64,000 bases of DNA from the NCBI RefSeq assembly GCF_037975245.1, contig NC_092565.1, forward strand, positions 9,973,499 to 10,037,498, read 5' to 3'. The stretch comes from Apostichopus japonicus (lineage: Eukaryota; Echinodermata; Holothuroidea; Aspidochirotida; Stichopodidae). The notes under the pieces were generated by a model. That model did not search any database, was not told where the DNA came from, and was given only the letters and a program-made list of their open reading frames with translations. This document shows, one piece after another, positions 36,696 through 49,020 of this stretch (the stretch's first letter is position 1; every line of letters begins with the position of its first letter). The position numbers were made by a program, and so were the translations under genes.

Positions 36696-36770
36696 TCTGT
36701 GATTCTGTTCATTTACTTCCTCAAACAAGTCACTGATCATCCCGGCTGATCATCCTGACTGCACTCTCAC

Positions 36771-37407
36771 CAAGGGCGGCGGAACCGGGGGGGGCACGTG
36801 CCTCCCACTTTTCCTCAGAGTTAAAAATGTGCCCTTTTTCTACATAAAAATTGAGGTGTCTCAAGTTAGCAAGAGGCCAGGAACCAGAATGAACACTCGG
36901 GAAGGGCCGTTTCCGGCCATCTGAGGGGTTTGTAAAACCAAAATTTTTCTTGTATGCTCCGCGCCAACCGATGGTGGCGCTCCGCTCAGATAGTCGTGCA
37001 TACAACTTTGCAAATCCTGGCTACGCCCCTGACTTTTAATGAATTTATGTGAGTCAAACTCAAAGCTATTTCGAATGGAAACAATTTGTTAAGATATTAA
37101 CAAGAAATAAACTCTAATTCGGAAGATTCCTACATTAGCAACTAGCATGATTTCACCTCATTTGTCTCAATAGAAAACTTGTTCCTTGTTTCCAATTTGC
37201 ACATTGGATATTGCAGTGCTAGTATGCATATTTTCCTTGAGGGGGGGGGGGGGGCGTTGATGGAGTGATGTGTATACGCAAATAAGATAATACAATAAGA
37301 GTTATAAAGGGTACTAAATATCAGGCTACATCAGTCCAATCGAATTTCTGCAAAGTGCCCTTTAATGTCGGTGCCCCCCCAGATTAAAAGTGCTTCCGCC
37401 GCCCTTG
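36771..37407 (-). mobile_element. hAT-type MITE (CAAGGGCGGCGGAA ends), target duplication ACTCTCAC
   Basis: ACTCTCAC lies on both sides (36763-36770 and 37408-37415). The ends are CAAGGGCGGCGGAA and its exact complement TTCCGCCGCCCTTG. The shared inner core, reverse complemented, lies at about 36950-36995. A 14-bp G run (about 37242-37256) and C runs near the right end are present. There is no coding capacity. Belongs with the elements at 29401, 42461 and 52257 by its core. Confidence 0.85.
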
Positions 37408-37415
37408 ACTCTCAC

Positions 37416-38136
37416 CCCCCACCCCCACCCCACCAACCCCCCATTTAAAGAATCAATTTTGTTTCATGATCTGTTTAACTACATCTGCTTTTTCACTATT
37501 TTAATATTCTAACAAGAGTACTCATTGTCAGTATATCCTGAGACAAACTCTTTCATGGGACAAAAAACTGAGCTATATTCTAATATAAATACAAACTGGT
37601 TTTAACATTCCAGCATTCCAGCTTGTTCCTCTGCTGAGAAATATTCTATGATGTCATACATGCACTACTGGGTTAAGTTCTCCTTCAAACTGACATCATG
37701 TCATCCCAATTAAGTCAAGCTCATGAGTCTGGTTTGTCGACCTCCCCCTCAAAGTCTTCTTGGGTTCTTGCTCAAGTCCGGTCAAGGCCCCCATGAATCT
37801 GCAATTCCAGTTGACTTTAGTGGCTGGGTCAATGACTTGTCTTGTTTGGTACAACGTTGTTCTATAGTAGCCTTAGGACTGATTGTAAGTCTTGGACAAA
37901 ACCAGGAATTTGGTTTAGAAGAGAATGGAATAATAAAGTCTTCAAGAACTGACAACAAAGTTGAGTGGGGCCACTACAAGAATTCTCCCTGATTTGAGTT
38001 CAGTCGGTGACTGGAGTCACTTTTCTAACCTATGAAGAATAACTTCACAGATTTGTGTGGGTCGTTCCATTTTGGATATTTGCTGACTTGAGTAAGGACT
38101 CTGTACAACACTGACTGAAATTTAAATTTTCTGTTC
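37416..38136. other. No gene recognised; 3' flank of the minus-strand gene
   Basis: Contains a C-rich stretch (37414-37442). An 89-codon plus-strand ORF near 37723-37992 lacks any recognised motif or splice support and is not called. Confidence 0.3.
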
Positions 38137-38142
38137 TTTATT
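38137..38142 (-). terminator. AATAAA poly(A) signal of the acidic protein gene
   Basis: AATAAA on the minus strand lies about 20 bases after the TAG stop at 38164-38162, supporting the proposed 3' end with a very short 3' UTR. Confidence 0.55.
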
Positions 38143-38161
38143 CTAATTATCTATGAATTCA

Positions 38162-40976
38162 CTATCGACTCCCTCCTACGTCAGAGTCATCCTCGTCTGA
38201 ATTTAAACAATTTCCTTTTCTCTTTTGCTCCCTTTTGGCAAATGAAGCATTCACTTCATTATCACTGTCACTATCTTCGCTGTCCAATGCTTTGCCCTGT
38301 TGTGATCTGTGGTGCACTTTAAACCGTAAGCGTCTGTTAATGCTGATAGCAGGTGCCTCCTCGTCACTGGACGGATCCAGATCAGGGTCTTCGTTTTTCG
38401 CTTTGCCTTCAAGCGCTGGCTCATCGTTTACTTCAACTAGTTCTGTCTCTCTGTGTGGACAGGTCTGACCTGTTTCTATTTTCGCATGTGAACGCTTCCG
38501 GTCCGAGTCTGCTCCTACATGTGAACAGAGTTTGTGTCTATTGATATTTGTATCACCAGATGAGGAACCAAAGGAATTGTTCTGATCCGACGACATATTA
38601 TTTTCTTCAATTCCACTGCTGCTTTCCGAATCATCTGCAAGAGGTTTCTTTTTGTTTTTCTCTATTTGGTTGAGATTATCAATTCTTCCTTCATCCTCTG
38701 TTGTGTCATCATCACTGCCTCTCATTTTCTCACCATCATCAGATGTTGTTCCACCTAAGCTCACTATTCCTTCTTCTTCGGATGTTGTCTCCTCGCAGCT
38801 AGATTCATCCACAAAATCCTCGGCATCGTCACTTTCTATAACATCTTTCAAGTCCGGTTCACTGTCGATGATGTAAAATAGTTAGCAAAGTAAGTCAAAG
38901 ATAACAACAAAAACATCAAGAGGTTGAAGCAGAAGGTTGCATTGCAATACCCAATTTCCATTTCCGGCCAGCTTCACTCAAGTTAAAAACTGGTATACAA
39001 CTTTTAAGTGTTTCCTTGCAAAGTGCTTGAAAATGTTGCTCATTTCAATAGTGATTAGTGACAGACGGTTGTCTGATTAGTCTTTACGTTTTGATTATTT
39101 AATTTATTTTAGCCTGCCCATGAAAAGATTAATGCCAGACAACATGACCAGAGACCAGGACCAAGTCTGTTTGATATGATACCAATGCAGGGTAGCCCAT
39201 CCTGCTGTCCAAATGATTTTGAAATTAGATCAAAATGGCTACAGGGCTTGGTTAATCACCAAGGACTGGTATTACCAATCGAGTACTGATATTACTAAGC
39301 GAGGACTGGTACTACTAATCGAGGGATACACTTTCAGTTTGTGACCCAGATATCTTTTTGCAGCTCTTACCCCAAATTGCCTTTGGTAAGTGTAAATTCA
39401 TTATTCATCAGTTACAATCTGCCTTGCAGGCCCTATATGATAACTACAACAGATTGTTGTTACTCTTACCTTTCAAGAATTTTCTTCCATGCCTCTTCCT
39501 TATCAGGTTTGTGGTATTCTTTCTTTGCTTGTTTTCTAAGTCTCCTTGATTTTCTCTTAAAACCAAAAAACATAAATAAAGAAATAAATGAATAAAACAT
39601 AAATAAGTTCATTTGAAAACTTGCTTCTATTATATTCCACAATCTGGAATTGCAGCATAATGCAACCAAGCTGAGAAGGACATAATCGTTTGTGGGATTT
39701 TAATTTTTTTTATTATTATAAGATAAGCACTGCTGGACTGCAGTGATTATCTGTTGTTTTGATATTGATTCAACTTTGCTTTAGGGAATTACATCTTCCT
39801 CAACTATTAACTACTCCACAAAAGCAATAAACAGTTGCACAACTGTGCAACACATATTATTATTAAGCTAATTGTGTTTTCTTTTCTCCCCTTCATCTAT
39901 TATACCTTTTGTACTGTAAATTTGTACTGTTAATGTTTCAAAAACATTCTTTGCAAGTAGACTTGGAAAATTCCAGTCGGAGAGAACAGGATGCATTACA
40001 TAAAATTAATAGACCTTTGTCCTATTTCAAGTGGTGATAGTTGCCAATGGTTTGGGATTGATAAAGTTCTCTATATCAGACAACGAAAACATATTCTTCA
40101 GGTTGTCCCAACACCGGCAACCTTTTTTCTAAAAACATTTTGTTTACATTAAAATGCACTGAGGTAGATCTTTCAGGTCAGTTAATTATGATATTCTTCT
40201 TTCAGAAAAATTTATCATCAGAAAGATTGTCCATATTAAAAACATCAAATTCTCTTATAAATCTGCACTATATATACTATTACTAACCACTTCTTCCTCT
40301 TCAGAATCTGAATCTAGAGCTCTTACTCTCTGTCTTCTCTTCCTGTGACTGGTTTCAAGAACATTCTTTCTTCTCTTTCGTTTGCTAGTAGTGGGTGTTT
40401 CAACTATGAAGTCGGAGAGGCTTTCCTCATCTTCAGAAAACTCTGGTAGATCGTTCCTATTGTTGTACGAATTGTGCCTTTGAAAGTGAGATTGAAACCA
40501 GAAAGGAAATAATTTAGACACTGTTCAAAAAGCAAACCAAGCTGACCTTTCTGAGAATAACAAGGCTTTAAATGTTGACAATTTTTTAACCTCAAAAGAC
40601 TCAATATTGTATTTACTGTACCAAGTACTTCAGTTGAGGGTGAGCATTCCATTGTGATGGCAATTTACTGAGAAAGCACCTTGTCCCCCCCCCCCCCAAT
40701 AAAATCTTGAAAGGGACAAGAAGAAAGCTTTTCCTTCCAGTTTTGCAGCAGCTTTGCATGCATAACTTGCTTATAATATGACTGAGTTCACAATGTAAGT
40801 GTTACTTACTCTTTGGTGAAATCATTGATTATCTTCCTTGGCTTAAGGTGACCTAAGTCTCGATATGGTATTGCCTCGATTTCATCCAAGACGTCATCTC
40901 TGCTTGGCATTCTAAACTCCCGTTTGGACTTCTCTCTTAATCTGCCTGAATGTCTTGGTGTTCTTTCAGTCCCCAT
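38162..40976 (-). CDS. Acidic/basic low-complexity protein, probably nuclear (373 aa), four exons
   Basis: Coding exons on minus are 40976-40810, 40456-40288, 39555-39470 and 38861-38162; phases match at all three junctions. The start is the ATG at 40976 (MGTERTPRHSGRLREKSKRE); an upstream in-frame ATG at 41012 is possible, but CAAAAG and TTAAAAG there could be splice acceptors. Residues 1-60 are basic. Exon 2 mixes acidic (EFSEDEESLSDFIVE) with basic nuclear-localisation-like runs (KRKRRK, RKRRQR). Exon 3 is basic (RKSRRLRKQAKKEY). The last exon is 233 codons of acidic Ser/Asp/Glu repeats (e.g. SDEEAPAIS, DSEDSDSDNE, CLNSDEDDSD), ending in TAG. Such charge alternation is typical of chromatin or nucleolar factors. 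I do not recognise the family and name no function. Confidence 0.65.
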
Positions 40977-41012
40977 AATTTTTTCTTTTAAAGCTTTTGA
41001 ATTAAAGACCAA

Positions 41013-42081
41013 AACAATATAAAAATATGGAGGAAATATTCCAAATATATAATATTACTTGAGCTGAAAGTAGGCCAAGAGAGAGCCCAACCAGGTATGG
41101 GCTATATCATGGACAATATTCTCTTGTAAATGATCTTGCCTCCTAATCTTGGTGTTTTATCAGGATTATGAAAAATGCTGAATTAATCACCAATGTATGC
41201 TTTACATGGCGTTTTGGTTACTTGACCTCACTAACTTAGCTAGCTAATGAACTAAGCACAAAATACACAGAGAAATGCAAAAAAAGAACTAAGTAGTAGT
41301 ATGTGCAATGTGTCATGCTCATAATATGGTTACCTTGTTACACCGTCGGTTCGTTTATGCATAGGCCTAGCAAAGTTCAAGACGAGAAAAACTGCCTAGG
41401 CCTAATTTGGAAGTTATGTCTGGGAGCTGTCAATTGCACTCCAGTGTCAATTGAAAATCTGCAATGCCGACTATGCCGTAGCCTAGTGCCACTTTGATCT
41501 GAAACTTGTAATTTTCTCTGTAATGTACTTTAATATTTCCAATGGGAAATATTAACAGTGCTGAAACTGATACCACTGCCATAAGTTCGTTAGGTCTAAG
41601 GCAGTAAGGGTAACAAGTAACATTATCAATTAGCGTACTTACTAAGCATAGACACTACGAAGTTCGGACACCTTAAACTTAGTATTTAGTAGTAACTACT
41701 TAGTAATATTACGGATGAGTTAGGCTAGACACGGTCCTTAAGTTCCCAAAGGTTGCCTCAATTCAATACACAAAACAAACATTTCATATCTTACATGCGT
41801 TAGTCTCAGATCCAGGATGAAACAAACATCACAATTTGTGTCAAGCCTTAGCCGAGTAAAGACCAAAGATTGTCCCTATGTACAACTACTTACTGGCCTA
41901 ACAAGGTAGCCTAGGCTGCATAGCCTTGGTAAAGATCACTGCACTGATCTACTCTAGTGTAGATCAGTGGTAAAGATTGCGCATTTGCCGCGTTTGGGAC
42001 AAACATGAAGCTAGAATAATATTCAGCACTAGATTCAGCCCTTCTATGCAACAGCTATTCAGCACATTAAAGAATTACATC
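41013..42081. other. Upstream region of the acidic-protein gene; no other gene seen
   Basis: AT-rich with several TAGGCCTA-type words (41360-41405, 41905). The 5' UTR exon and promoter of the minus-strand gene should lie here but cannot be placed. Confidence 0.3.
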
Positions 42082-42089
42082 GTGATACA

Positions 42090-42769
42090 CATAGGCGTAG
42101 TAGGCGGAGGGGAGGGGGTGGGTTGGGGTGCAGCTCCCCAACCAAAAATATTTGTGAAAATTCGGTCAATGTGCTGAGAATTTTCGGGCACCTACTGAAA
42201 GAAATATAATTTGCAATGTGTTTTTCAATGGTTTAATTGATATTATTACTATCATTATTATTGTAACGACTTCCCCAATAATTATAACCAAATTGGAAGG
42301 ATAATAACACGGCAAATGATTGTATGTTATTGGCATGCGATGTAATAAATGCTGCATGCCTATATTATATGCACATCAACACGGTGAACGCGCGCTCCGC
42401 CCAAAAATCTGGTTTTATTCAACAAAAGTTTCGGGCAAGTCGTTACAGCCCCCCCCCCCCCAGGCGTGTAGCCAGGAATTTGTCAAGGGGAGGGGGCGAA
42501 AATTTAGACAAACTATCTAAGCGTAGCGCCGTGATTGGCGCGAAGCGTACAAAAAAATTTTGGCTGAAAATGCCTCCCAGATCGCTGGAAATGGCACTTC
42601 CCAGGCCTTGTAAGTTGCATCTTAGCATTTTCTCTTTTGAAATTACTAGCGATATCACAAAAAACATTTAAAAAAATGCTCATGGGGGGGGGGGGGGCGG
42701 CTGCCTCCTTCGCCCCCCCCCCCCTTGGCTACGTGCCTGCCCCCCCCAAAATGGGCTCCTATGCCTATG
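42090..42769. mobile_element. hAT-type element (CATAGGCGTAG ends), host for a nested MITE
   Basis: GTGATACA lies on both sides (42082-42089 and 42770-42777). The ends are CATAGGCGTAGTAGGC and, complemented, CATAGGCATAGGAGCC. It contains the separate element at 42461-42739 in its right half, as well as long C and G runs. No ORF of note is present. Confidence 0.75.
42461..42739 (+). mobile_element. Nested hAT-type MITE inserted in a poly-C tract
   Basis: The ends are CAGGCGTGTAGCCAGG and, complemented, CAGGCACGTAGCCAAGG. It is flanked on both sides by C runs (42449-42460 and eight Cs at 42740-42747), consistent with an all-C 8-bp duplication. The inner core near 42509-42547 (CTATCTAAGCGTAGCGCC, then TGGCGCGAAGCGTACA) is shared with the elements at 29401, 36771 and 52257. 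Confidence 0.7.
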
Positions 42770-42777
42770 GTGATACA

Positions 42778-45380
42778 CATCAACAAGCAAGGGACATTCG
42801 AAGAGTGCTTAAAACGTCATTCTCTTCACGCACTCTGTTCCACAATCACAACGGAAGCAGTTCCGTTATCATTAATTGCGTAATAGTAACATATCATCAA
42901 TATGGGTCTCATCTCGGTGGAACTGAGTTAATGTGGTATGAATCTGAAGATGCCGTTGAATATGAAGCTGAATCTGCTGAAAATTGCCAGAATTTTGCAC
43001 AAGTACTTTCAAAATGGTTCCGCGAATTTGTTGCGGATTTTACTGTAATTCGCAGCTATAATTAACTCTAACAAGCAATCTTGTGGCACCATTATAGCTG
43101 TGTCTGGTGCCTCTGTACAACATTTACCGTATATCACCTCTTTGCTCTAATGTGGTGCAGTTCTTGTGGCTTTCAGTCAAAGCATCACATGAACTGCACG
43201 TAGTAATGATATGACAATGAAATGTGTCAGTGAGGACAAATACTACCATGAGAGAGTATGTAGTAGTATACACCGTTCGCACCTGTTTTGAGAGTGGGGT
43301 ACGTGGGGGTGGGAAGGGCTAAATGAGGAGGTAAAGGCCAGGGGGAAACGACGAACATGTTTATGAAGCATTGTAGGACGTATAAAAGAATCATTTGTAG
43401 AAGTATTTTATAAAAAAAAATTTCGGCCAGTTTCTCACTAAATGTCATTTTCTTCAAAATGGTTTTGACTAAGTTTCCTGACATATCAATATAATTACAT
43501 ATAGGTTTGACATTTTAAGTTGTAATTACGACTTATGTTGATGATAGTTTCTCGAAATTTTGACTTATATTCTCCAAAATATTACTTTTTACTAAAACCT
43601 ACGACTATTGGTAACAAAATTTCGATTTGTATTCTCCGACATTCCATTACTATCTTCACCAACTGTCGACTCAGTGGCGTATACAGGACTTAAAGGTCGT
43701 GTGTGTTGTAGAGTCCTCCTGGTCGGATTCAAGGTGATCGAATAAGATTCAGACGGTAGCTATCGGTTTATTTACATAGGCAGTACCCTCTTTTTACTAG
43801 AGGGCGCAATACAACAATGGCCTTAGTACACTACATGTGTGCGTGTGTTTACATTGCACACTGATGTAGGACAGTGTGACTCACATACACCAGCACACGT
43901 GGGACAAAACTGTGTGACCTACCGTTGTGGGACGTCCCACAACTGAATCACTGTTACTGTGTACTATGCAAATATCTTACTTAGTCAATCAATAATAATA
44001 AGAGCCCCACATTGGTCTTTAGTTTCAGATGAAAGTGGTTATGCCTCTCTCTGTAGATTTCAGGATTGCGCCCTTTAACCTGTTCTGTCCCACAAAATGT
44101 TGATAATGGAATCACTGATTTTTCACATACACTTGCAGGATATGATACTTATTGGTATGACTTATACCATATTTAACCCCCAACAGCAGCATATGAATGT
44201 GTTATTAGAGAAATTCTATGTTTGACTCAGAAAAATAGGCTAATATGACAAACATTCTAACAATGCCCAAAATTATTTGGGTATTTACGAGCTGACATTC
44301 TATTACTTAGTACTGTATATGTGGTGACTATTGTATTGTCGTAGTGTTTGGCCAGTTGCCTAGGTCTAAATTCCACATGAGCGAGGTGAACAAGTCTATA
44401 GTGTCGCCCTACTCCATTCTATTTTATGCTGAGCAGCAGGTTCCAAACAATTTCATAAATAGTGCAGTTTGTGGGAAACTGAAAACCAAAATAATTTTGC
44501 AGACCCATTCTCTGGAGGGTTGGTATTTTGCACCACTTTTGGGCACCATGGGGAGGGGGGGGGAAAGGAAAATTCTGTGGTCAAATTCCCAGCCACCCTC
44601 ATAATAAGTTGTGCTCCCTAGACTACTGACCCCAAATTTTGTATTTCTTTTAATTACCTATATGAGCGAACCGAAAATGCTATGAATGCACATTATATTC
44701 CTATTTAGTACATTGTGGATAATCGGGACCACAAAATTCCCAACCAGGACCTGAGACCCCTAACGTCAATTTTTTTAGCGATCCCCACCCCCACGGGAAC
44801 TTTTCTTTTGACCTAAGGTCATACCAATTCAAGGTGGCGGTCACTAAAAGTTAACCTAACCCCTAGGGTTAGCTAGTGTTAGCTTGGGGTTAACATACTC
44901 GACTGATGTATGTACACGAAATGGTTTTTCGAAATAAAAATTGATGTCGTCATGTAACTCGATGAGTACTATCAATACCCCTCTGGGAATGAGGGCGCTT
45001 TAAAATTTTACCTAGGGTTGCGTTTCTGCGAGCGTAGGAATAGTTATCAACCTGTAAATTAAGCCGAAGACTAATCACGTCATGATGTACGAAATAGGTG
45101 CCGTTGTTGTGACCATTTCGTTCTGACCGGAAGTGACGTAACCAAACACAATGTGATCGATTACTCAAAACCTAAATGATCAATTGCCTTATAAATAACA
45201 GCAAATGTTCTTCGTGACAACTTACATTGACTATATATGAGTTTAAAGTTTATTCCTTAATATAATTAACGGAATATGCAAATATGCTGAAATTGATATG
45301 ACCTTCATCAATAGGATGTAAATGACGGGGAAAAAGTTTGAAGAAGCCCCCCTCCCAAGATTTTCTTGGGGGGAGGTGGA
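42778..45380. other. No firm gene; a short open frame and repeat fragments
   Basis: An open frame ending at 43065 (with LMWYESEDAVEYEAESAE) continues from the right edge of the hAT element. It is acidic and protein-like but has no start, splice support or family match. At 43675 a fragment begins CAGTGGCGTATACAGG, like a single MITE end. The rest is AT-rich with no recognised content. Confidence 0.3.
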
Positions 45381-45479
45381 TCCCCAACAATTAAACCCCC
45401 TGCAATTTTGGCGCCATTTTGTCGAGGGAATAGTACTGGTGTAAATATAAATTTCGATCCCCCACCCCCCGGGGAAGCA

Positions 45480-45700
45480 TTTTATTAATAATATTTGTCA
45501 AGTCCCGACTGTCCATTTTCATAAGGTCTCGATTATCCACTCTCAGGTCCCGATTGGGTAATTTGAAGTCGCAATTGAGAACTTCCATGTCCCGATGGCG
45601 CTTTTTCAGGTCCCGGTTTTCCATTTTCGTACCCCGACTGTCCATTAATGGACTTTAAAATTTTAAAGTCCCGATCGTCCATTACTTGGTCCCGATCGTC
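45480..45700. repeat. Degenerate ~27-bp minisatellite (GTCCCGATNGTCCATT type)
   Basis: About eight or nine imperfect units with the words GTCCCGA, TGTCCATT and TCAGGTCCCG. Because the unit is near a multiple of three, the minus strand gives a short repetitive frame with NRDL every nine residues. That is a by-product of the repeat and not evidence of a protein. Confidence 0.6.
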
Positions 45701-45839
45701 CGAATGTCTGAAACCCTAACCCTGTCCCCTAACCATAACCCTACAACAGAGAGACAGAGCAGCAAGTCACATGTTAATCTTATCTTAATCTGGGGGAGGG
45801 GTCTAAGGGGAGGGGGTGTCCCCCTCCCCTTTGGAATTT

Positions 45840-46110
45840 TTTGCATTTCCAGGTGGCCTCAGATGCAATTTGGTGCAATATAGCACACTTCAACACCCAC
45901 TCCATTTTGTAAACTTAATTTTGTATTTTCACCTGGCCTTAGATGCAATTTGGTGCTCCAAATGAGATTTTTTTTTTCTCATTTGGAAATGAAAAGCGGT
46001 TTTCTGACTTGCGGAGCGGGGGGCGGAATGATACTTCCGCCCCTCCACATTTTTCACTGGGGGGGGGCTGGCGCCCCCCAGCCCCGGTTCCTACGCCCTT
46101 GCAGAAGGCC
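45840..46110. repeat. Tandem pair of a GATGCAATTTGGTGC unit and a decayed MITE fragment
   Basis: AGATGCAATTTGGTGC occurs at 45861 and 45941, an about 80-bp tandem pair preceded by GGTGGCCTC or CCTGGCCTT. Next to it (about 46005-46110) lie CTTGCGGAGCGGGGG and CCTACGCCCTTG, resembling pieces of the hAT-MITE family found elsewhere in the window. Confidence 0.4.
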
Positions 46111-46455
46111 CATTTCCAAGCGCCAGATATCGTCTCAATTAAACAGAGTTCCCTTGTCCAGGGGTCATATTCCTTCATTGGTCCCGCATGCGGGAAGCTG
46201 GATGGACCATATGGTGTGGCCATAATCTGTAATTTGATTCTGGCATCGTAGAACGTGAGTATGACCTATACTAGGGTTATGGTTGTTGTTTTTCACTGCA
46301 CTATATCAATATCGCTTTTGGTAATGTTTACTTTGAATTATCAACAAAGATCACAGATCGTGTGTAGTGGAAGTTAGCACTGGTAACACTACTACTAACG
46401 TTAGGCTGTTAAATGTAATATTGACATAAATGATCGTCATACCACTACATCAAAG

Positions 46456-46604
46456 ATGACAACTGACGCACAGAGCAGGTGGAAGAAAGCTGGGTTAGCT
46501 ATTACATTTGCCAGTATGGTGAGTGAGGATGCGGCCGCCACCCATGTCTCTAATCTTATATCATACATCGAAACATCAGAAGATCCGGCTGCGCCAATAC
46601 TGAG
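46456..46604 (+). CDS. Possible first coding exon, protein unknown
   Basis: An ATG opens a 49-codon frame (MTTDAQSRWKKAGLAITFAS, then acidic and helical) that ends in CTGAG/GTATGG, a good donor in phase 2. Base composition is less AT-rich than the flanks. The next plus-strand exon I can support is the first EXOC6 exon at 51480, whose acceptor needs exactly phase 2. Joining them is therefore possible, but known Sec15 proteins do not carry this leader. It may instead be a separate gene or a spurious frame. Confidence 0.35.
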
Positions 46605-48364
46605 GTATGGAAATGATTCATCTGGACATACACGTTAATTCAAGGTTTAGCCTAAGCTGTGTCTAACTGTGCAAATTGATTAGGTTCATGTACTTTAACT
46701 TACAGGATGAAAACCATTTGGTGTAGCCTATGCTATACTGCAATCGTATACGACTGGTACTGTAAGAAGTAGACAGCTAGCCCAATGCAGGCTGATCTGG
46801 GCGGAAGTGTATCCCAGTGATTGGCCTATAAAGTATAATTAGAGTATGTCACCGGTTTGTGACAACTGTGGGAAGAAAAAAACTGAACAGGAACAAAGAG
46901 TAAATAATATGGTGGCTGGAGGAGACAAGTTTGGGAGCAGGGTGGAGGTGTGTGTGCATGTATAAGATTCTTTCATTGAATTGTTTTATGAGTTTGAATT
47001 CTCTTGGGCCGGACAGGGTGAGTTTGTGTTTGAAGTTATTTGTCCTATTGGGCATATTTTGTCTGTGTTTTTCTTGTTATGAGCGTCTTCATTTCATAAA
47101 TCTTTTTTATTCCTTTGGCACCCCTCAAGTAACCTGTAATTATCTTTTCATCCGTGGACTCTATCCCAACATATTTATTTCATTCCGACCCCTGGAGGCT
47201 GTTTTCGTTAAGTGAAAGCGCCACTCGACCTTACCCCCAAATAGTATGTATTTGTTACAACAACATTACCCTGACTTAAACCAGCTTAGTGTTCTAACAT
47301 AGGCCTAATGTATTTATGACAATTATATAGTTCTGTAACTAACATATCATGTGAATCAGTGGATCATTGTAAAATAATGTTCATCAGAAATTTGTCTTTA
47401 AAAGGAAAGCCTAGTAGTGGTAGGTTTATGTTCTTTAGTACGTTATGAAGAAATCTTGATAAAGGTTAATTTTCATGCAAAGACTAGTCAAAAGTCTAAA
47501 CCTTATTAATGTGCAGTACTTTTGAGCATTCCTCTGAAATTGCATCATCTCTACTTTTAACTGTAACTAACTTGAGGTACTGGTACAGTACGTATTTCTG
47601 AAACACAGTTGTCTCATTCAAGCTGTGTGAAAATTTCAAAGTATGGAAATGACTGGCTTGAACTGTGCAGCATGGAAAGAGATAATAGCAGACATTTGGA
47701 TTGTTATCACCCATTCCCACAAAGAGGCTTTGATTGAGACATATGTTAGGCCCAGCGCTAAATCCTCATAAACATGTTTCATCATTACCATTGAACAAAG
47801 CTGTGTTATAGTAACTTTTCTTTCAAAAAGAAGGAAATTTACGAAAGAAAAATGCATCCCTATTAAGACCAGAATGACAACGATGTTGGGTGGAAACCGT
47901 ACCTCACTGGCTGTTACCTTCCTTCTTCTGCCTCTTCCATATAACTTGTACAGTTTGGTGATTATTTGAAGTTGATGCCCTTTGGTACAGGTAACAGACC
48001 TCTAAAGGAACTTGAAGCAAAGCAGGTGCAGGTACGATGTTACAGTGTATGTGCTGTGCATTGACAGTAGGAATGTACTGAATAACATTCCAGTATTCTT
48101 TGGTAATATTTAATGATACAATTAATTTCTTGAAAATGGATACAAATTTAATGCACATTGCATCAGGATGTTAAAGACTAACATATTGTACAGAAAGACT
48201 TGATATTGGCTTTTAAAAATACAAGTAAATGTACACTGACCATGATAAATTCAGTGTTTCTGCATCCGTTTTTATATCTGTGTGAAGTTAACTGACTTTT
48301 TGCAGCTCATTTGGATGATAAACCATGGTAACAAGTAACATAAATACTGTAGTATAGTGTTATT
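46605..48364. other. No gene recognised
   Basis: AT-rich sequence. Short ORFs have no motif. No element ends seen. Confidence 0.3.
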
Positions 48365-48420
48365 ATACTGCATACCTGTACATGTACATAAGCCTAGTAC
48401 TGTGCTCTTCTGTACTGTAC

Positions 48421-48747
48421 TTACTACAGTATACTGAGGTTTTAACTACAGTAACTACAGTGTACTGTGGTTGTAACTACAGTATACTGAGGTTGTAACT
48501 ACTGTAACTACAGTATACTGAGGTTGTAACTACTGTAACTACAGTATATATACTGAGGTTGTAACTACTGTAACTACAGTATACTGAGGTTGTAACTACA
48601 GTAACTACAGTGTACTGAGGTTGTAACTACTGTACATAACTATGTACAGTATACTGAGGTTGTAACTACTGTAACTACAGTATACTGAGGTTGTAACTAC
48701 AGTGTACTGAGGTTGTAACTACTGTAACTACAGTATACTGAGGTTGT
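48421..48747. repeat. Minisatellite of 20/31-bp units (ACTGAGGTTGTAACTAC)
   Basis: About eleven copies of CTGAGGTTGTAACTAC separated by TGTAACTACAGTATA or shorter linkers, so the period alternates between about 20 and 31 bp. A TATATA expansion occurs in one unit. It is non-coding. Confidence 0.8.
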
Positions 48748-48814
48748 TCATGACATTTAGTTTTATCACATCTAGACCAGTAGTGGTGATGGTCATAGTG
48801 TGTAGTCTGTTATT

Positions 48815-49015
48815 ACTGTACTGTACTGCTGTAGTAGCTGTACTGTACTAGTGTACTGTAAAGTATGTGTTGTGCACTGTACTGTACTAGTGTACTGTAA
48901 AGTATGTGTCATGCACTGTACTGTATTTGATAGTACTCTACTGTATACTGTCCTGTACTGTAATGCATTGTAGTGCAATTACTGTATTGCACTGTACCAT
49001 ACTATAATTAGCTAT
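48815..49015. repeat. TACTGTA-rich tract with a 53-bp tandem pair
   Basis: GTACTGTACTAGTGTACTG followed by TAAAGTATGTGT occurs twice about 53 bp apart, embedded in further TACTGTA and GTACTGTAC words. Confidence 0.65.
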
Positions 49016-49020
49016 AATGC

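Noticed and set aside
38235-38876. Ser-rich plus-strand frames
   Set aside because: Antisense shadows of the acidic last exon on the minus strand.
42637-43065. 142-codon frame crossing the hAT element edge
   Set aside because: The first third is transposon and G/C run sequence; the remainder has no start or family match, so it is only mentioned as an open frame.
45700-45755. Telomere-like CCCTAACCCT words
   Set aside because: Only a few irregular CCCTAACC/CATAACCCT words at the edge of a minisatellite; no regular TTAGGG array.
48421-48747. CRISPR-like alternating repeat and spacer
   Set aside because: Repeats are a eukaryotic minisatellite with repetitive, non-unique linkers; nothing prokaryotic is nearby.
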